A DNA stretch of 8,367 nucleotides from Candidatus Cloacimonadota bacterium (GTDB lineage: Bacteria > Cloacimonadota > Cloacimonadia > JGIOTU-2), in assembly GCA_014382685.1 (NCBI GenBank), contig JACNJG010000140.1, positions 1 through 8,367 of the forward strand, in the 5' to 3' direction. Position 1 is the stretch's first letter. Each line of letters begins with the position of its first letter. Under the pieces are notes generated by a model. It did no database searches. It had not been told where the DNA came from and was given only the letters and a program-made list of their open reading frames with translations. A program made the translations under genes and the position numbers. Below are positions 6,365-8,367 of this stretch, in pieces.

Positions 6365-7229
6365 GGTCAATCAATTTTTTAACCTGCTTGCTTTCAAATT
6401 TTCTGTTACTAAATAAACGTATGATCTCGGTGGCTGCTTCCTCGATAGATTTTGAAGTCACATCAACGATTTTCCAATTGTGCTTGTTGTATATTTGCAT
6501 ACAATTTTTTAGCTCTTTCTTTATGAGTTCTACATCGATATATTCCGAGAGCTGGATATGGGTATATCTGCTCGCACGTACTTCCCGTATGATCTTCAGG
6601 CGGCTTGGAGTGATGGTCAGACCAACGATTTTATTCTTATCAACCTGGAAAAGTTCTTCCGGTGGGTCGATTCCAATGATCATCGGGATATTAACAACCT
6701 TATAATCCCTGTACGCAAGATATATACTGATAGGGGTCTTCGAGGTTCTGCTGGGACCGACAATTATGATATTAGCTTTATATAGGTCGCCTGTCTTCTT
6801 TCCATCATCATGCTTAACCGCAAAGTCGATACACTCGATACGTTGGAAGTAATTTTTATCCAAACTGCGGAACATACCAGGTACTGCCATAGGGGAGATA
6901 TCTAAATATTCTGTAAACCTGCTCAGTAGGGGACCCATCACATCGATCGTGGGCACTGCACATCTTCTTCCTTCATTATAGATAAGATCGCGAAGTTCAT
7001 TGGAAACAAGAGTATAAGCAATGACCCCATCTACTTCCATTACCTCTTGGACGACATCCCTTATTTCCTTTTCTGTCCTCACATAACGAACTCTATGAAG
7101 ATGTACATCGGTCGTTCTGAATTGACTTAGTGCAGCTTTGACGACCATTTCGCAGGTGGAACCTGTTGCGTCAGAGACAATAAAGATGTGCCGTATCTTT
7201 TTCGATTTACTGTTTTTTGTTGAGATCAT
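6354..7229 (-). CDS. PPSR-family bifunctional kinase/Pi-dependent phosphorylase (PPDK or PEP synthase regulator)
   Basis: This protein (291 residues from the ATG at 7229) belongs to the DUF299/PPSR family, whose members inactivate pyruvate phosphate dikinase or PEP synthase by ADP-dependent threonine phosphorylation and reactivate it by phosphate-dependent dephosphorylation. Family marks are RHIFIVSDATGST near the N-terminus, FAVKHDDG (about 136-143), the P-loop-like GPSRTSKTPISIYLA (158-172), VVNIPMIIGIDPPEELF and VGLTITPSRLKIIRE. The end, WKIVDVTSKSIEEAATEII, is also typical. Length is normal. The frame stays open to a TTG at 7244, but the ATG at 7229 gives a better start. It overlaps the upstream glycosylase gene by 23 nt and the downstream lipoprotein gene by 11 nt. 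Neither PPDK nor PEP synthase is in the window, so which one it regulates cannot be told. Confidence 0.93.
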   Translation of the reverse strand: MISTKNSKSKKIRHIFIVSDATGSTCEMVVKAALSQFRTTDVHLHRVRYVRTEKEIRDVVQEVMEVDGVIAYTLVSNELRDLIYNEGRRCAVPTIDVMGPLLSRFTEYLDISPMAVPGMFRSLDKNYFQRIECIDFAVKHDDGKKTGDLYKANIIIVGPSRTSKTPISIYLAYRDYKVVNIPMIIGIDPPEELFQVDKNKIVGLTITPSRLKIIREVRASRYTHIQLSEYIDVELIKKELKNCMQIYNKHNWKIVDVTSKSIEEAATEIIRLFSNRKFESKQVKKLIDHDV

Positions 7230-7881
7230 GATTTTTATTCTCAAATTTACATTTCTTCAATAGGACACACTTTGCACAGTGCGGATTTTTCTGGCAATAT
7301 TCTTTTGCATTACGCACAAACAGTGCATGAAATTCGTTAAATAATTTTGTGTTATTTTCAAGATTTTGCATGAAAAATTTCTGTGCTTCATCATATGAAA
7401 TACCTTCCGTGAAAAAACCTAATCTATGAAATATCCTTTTTGTATATGTATCGATAACAAAGACCGGTTTTTCAAAAGCATAAAGAAGTATTGAATCCGC
7501 AGTTTCCTGACCGATACCCTTAAGAGCGAGTAATTCCATACGCATCTTTGCTGTCGAAAAAGCATTAAAACTTTGCAAACTATTCCTGTGGAAAAATTTT
7601 GCAATTTCCTGTAAGCGAATTGCCTTTTGGTTGTAATATCCTGAAGGACGAATGCATTGAGCGATTTCTTTGATTTCTGTATTTCTCAATGCTGTGAGCG
7701 TAAGCAGGTTTTTATGTTTGAGGTTTTCGATTGCTTTTTCTACGTTATTCCAGTTTGTATTTTGGGTAAGTATTGCGCCGATAATGATCTCATCACGAGT
7801 TTCACCGGGCCACCAATACTGAGGACCGTAACGATCATATAAAAGATCGTAAATCTCGATCAACTCCCTTGAATAGCTCAT
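7207..7881 (-). CDS. endonuclease III-like HhH-GPD DNA glycosylase with Fe-S cluster, MagIII type
   Basis: This 224-residue HhH-GPD protein resembles the endonuclease III-domain group that includes H. pylori MagIII (3-methyladenine DNA glycosylase). The N-terminus carries YGPQYWWPGETRDE (WWPG at 23-26), typical of that group rather than of Nth, then ILTQNTNW (37-44). The helix-hairpin-helix is LKGIGQETADS (120-130), followed by the conserved catalytic Asp, D144, in FVIDTYTKR. Glu126 stands where bifunctional Nth enzymes have the Schiff-base lysine, so a monofunctional base-excision glycosylase is more likely than an AP lyase. Four cysteines near the C-terminus (C196, C202, C205, C211; C-x5-C-x2-C-x5-C) form the [4Fe-4S] site. 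Its ATG overlaps the aroQ stop by 4 nt, and its 3' end overlaps the PPSR gene. The substrate base is not shown by the sequence. Confidence 0.9.
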   Translation of the reverse strand: MSYSRELIEIYDLLYDRYGPQYWWPGETRDEIIIGAILTQNTNWNNVEKAIENLKHKNLLTLTALRNTEIKEIAQCIRPSGYYNQKAIRLQEIAKFFHRNSLQSFNAFSTAKMRMELLALKGIGQETADSILLYAFEKPVFVIDTYTKRIFHRLGFFTEGISYDEAQKFFMQNLENNTKLFNEFHALFVRNAKEYCQKNPHCAKCVLLKKCKFENKNHDLNKKQ

Positions 7882-8315
7882 TTAAGAATTTTTTTAAGAT
7901 CTTCCAGCGCCTCGATATATCCCTGTACTCCTAAGCCGGCAATAACCTTTTCACAGGCGAGACCTGTTATGGAAGTTCTTCTGAATTCCTCCCTGTGATA
8001 GATGTTGGAGAGATGGACTTCTATGGATGGCAAGCTTATGGATTTAATGCAGTCATAAATAGCGATACTGGTATGGGAAAGAGCAGCCGGATTAATGACC
8101 ATGCCGTCAGCCCATTCAAAATTATTTTGAATATAATCGATAATTTCACCTTCGCTATTGCTCTGGAAAAATCGAGACTGCCATTCTTCATTTGTTATCC
8201 ATTGATAGATAATTGAATGAAGATCCACAAGCGTTTCTTTTCCGTAAATACTCATTTCCGGTCTTCCCAGAAAGTTAAGATTTGGTCCGTTAATGATCAG
8301 AATGTTTTTGCTCAT
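7878..8315 (-). CDS. aroQ: 3-dehydroquinate dehydratase, type II
   Basis: This enzyme converts 3-dehydroquinate to 3-dehydroshikimate in the shikimate pathway, in the cytoplasm as a dodecamer. The 145-residue length is normal. The motifs match in order and, by my count, in M. tuberculosis numbering: GPNLN with N12, the catalytic Y24 in SIYG, INPAALSHTS with N75 and H81, the catalytic H101 in EVHLSN, and R108 and R112 in HREEFRR. The lid segment is LGRPEMSIYG, with Arg at position 18, while the family usually has LGxREPxxYG with the catalytic Arg at 19. The gene is the first of the minus-strand operon and overlaps the glycosylase ATG by 4 nt (ATGA). No Shine-Dalgarno sequence is visible before the ATG at 8315. 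Confidence 0.95.
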   Translation of the reverse strand: MSKNILIINGPNLNFLGRPEMSIYGKETLVDLHSIIYQWITNEEWQSRFFQSNSEGEIIDYIQNNFEWADGMVINPAALSHTSIAIYDCIKSISLPSIEVHLSNIYHREEFRRTSITGLACEKVIAGLGVQGYIEALEDLKKILK

Positions 8316-8367
8316 GTGATTGAGGTCAAGTTGGAGTTATTTTGTGTCAAGATTTTGAAGATTTGTT

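Noticed and set aside
7230..7244. TTG start giving PPSR a five-residue extension
   Set aside because: An ATG follows at 7229 and the extra residues are not conserved-looking; the TTG has no better ribosome binding site.
8345..8350. TTGACA on the minus strand upstream of aroQ, as a possible -35 box
   Set aside because: No acceptable -10 hexamer lies 16-18 nt downstream (the bases there are GACCTC-like). Nearby, TCAAGATTT/TGAAGATTT (8347-8364, plus strand) is an imperfect 9-nt tandem repeat, too short to interpret.

Overview
This is an AT-rich window from a Gram-negative (diderm) bacterium. LpxK, which makes lipid A, two proteins with lipoprotein signal peptides and a membrane-bound lytic transglycosylase all imply an outer membrane and a peptidoglycan wall. 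I cannot assign a phylum from sequence alone. The mix of genes and the AT-rich composition would fit an uncultured FCB-group lineage such as Cloacimonadota, but that is a weak guess.

Layout. Positions 1-2248 (+) hold a tight run: the 3' part of lemA, then lpxK after a 2-nt gap, then a TatD-family metal-dependent hydrolase whose ATG overlaps the lpxK stop. After a 66-nt gap comes a 56-residue 2[4Fe-4S] ferredoxin (2315-2485, +) with a strong ribosome binding site. It is closed by a convincing intrinsic terminator (2505-2537) whose T-run ends two bases before the ATG of the next gene. That gene (2540-3979, +) is an MltD-like lipoprotein lytic transglycosylase with two LysM domains. A 53-nt gap (3980-4032) separates it from the convergent genes to the right and holds a three-copy TCTGTG nonamer repeat.

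Positions 4033-8315 (-) look like one five-gene operon, read right to left: aroQ (type II dehydroquinase), a MagIII/endonuclease III-like Fe-S DNA glycosylase, a PPSR-family bifunctional kinase/phosphorylase, a lipoprotein with Cache-like sensor folds and no output domain, and a YghO-like GNAT-fold protein. The junctions are a 4-nt overlap, a 23-nt overlap, an 11-nt overlap and a 1-nt gap, so translational coupling is likely throughout. The 52 nt upstream of aroQ (8316-8367) should hold the operon promoter, but I see no clean one.

Most genes are core metabolism or envelope functions. There is no mobile element, CRISPR array, rRNA or tRNA that I can support, and no stretch over 300 nt without a gene. 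The parts least explained by known biology are the stand-alone sensor lipoprotein coupled to the PPSR gene, the terminator that abuts a start codon, the intergenic nonamer repeat and a displaced active-site arginine in AroQ. I found no clear sign of a novel multi-gene system.
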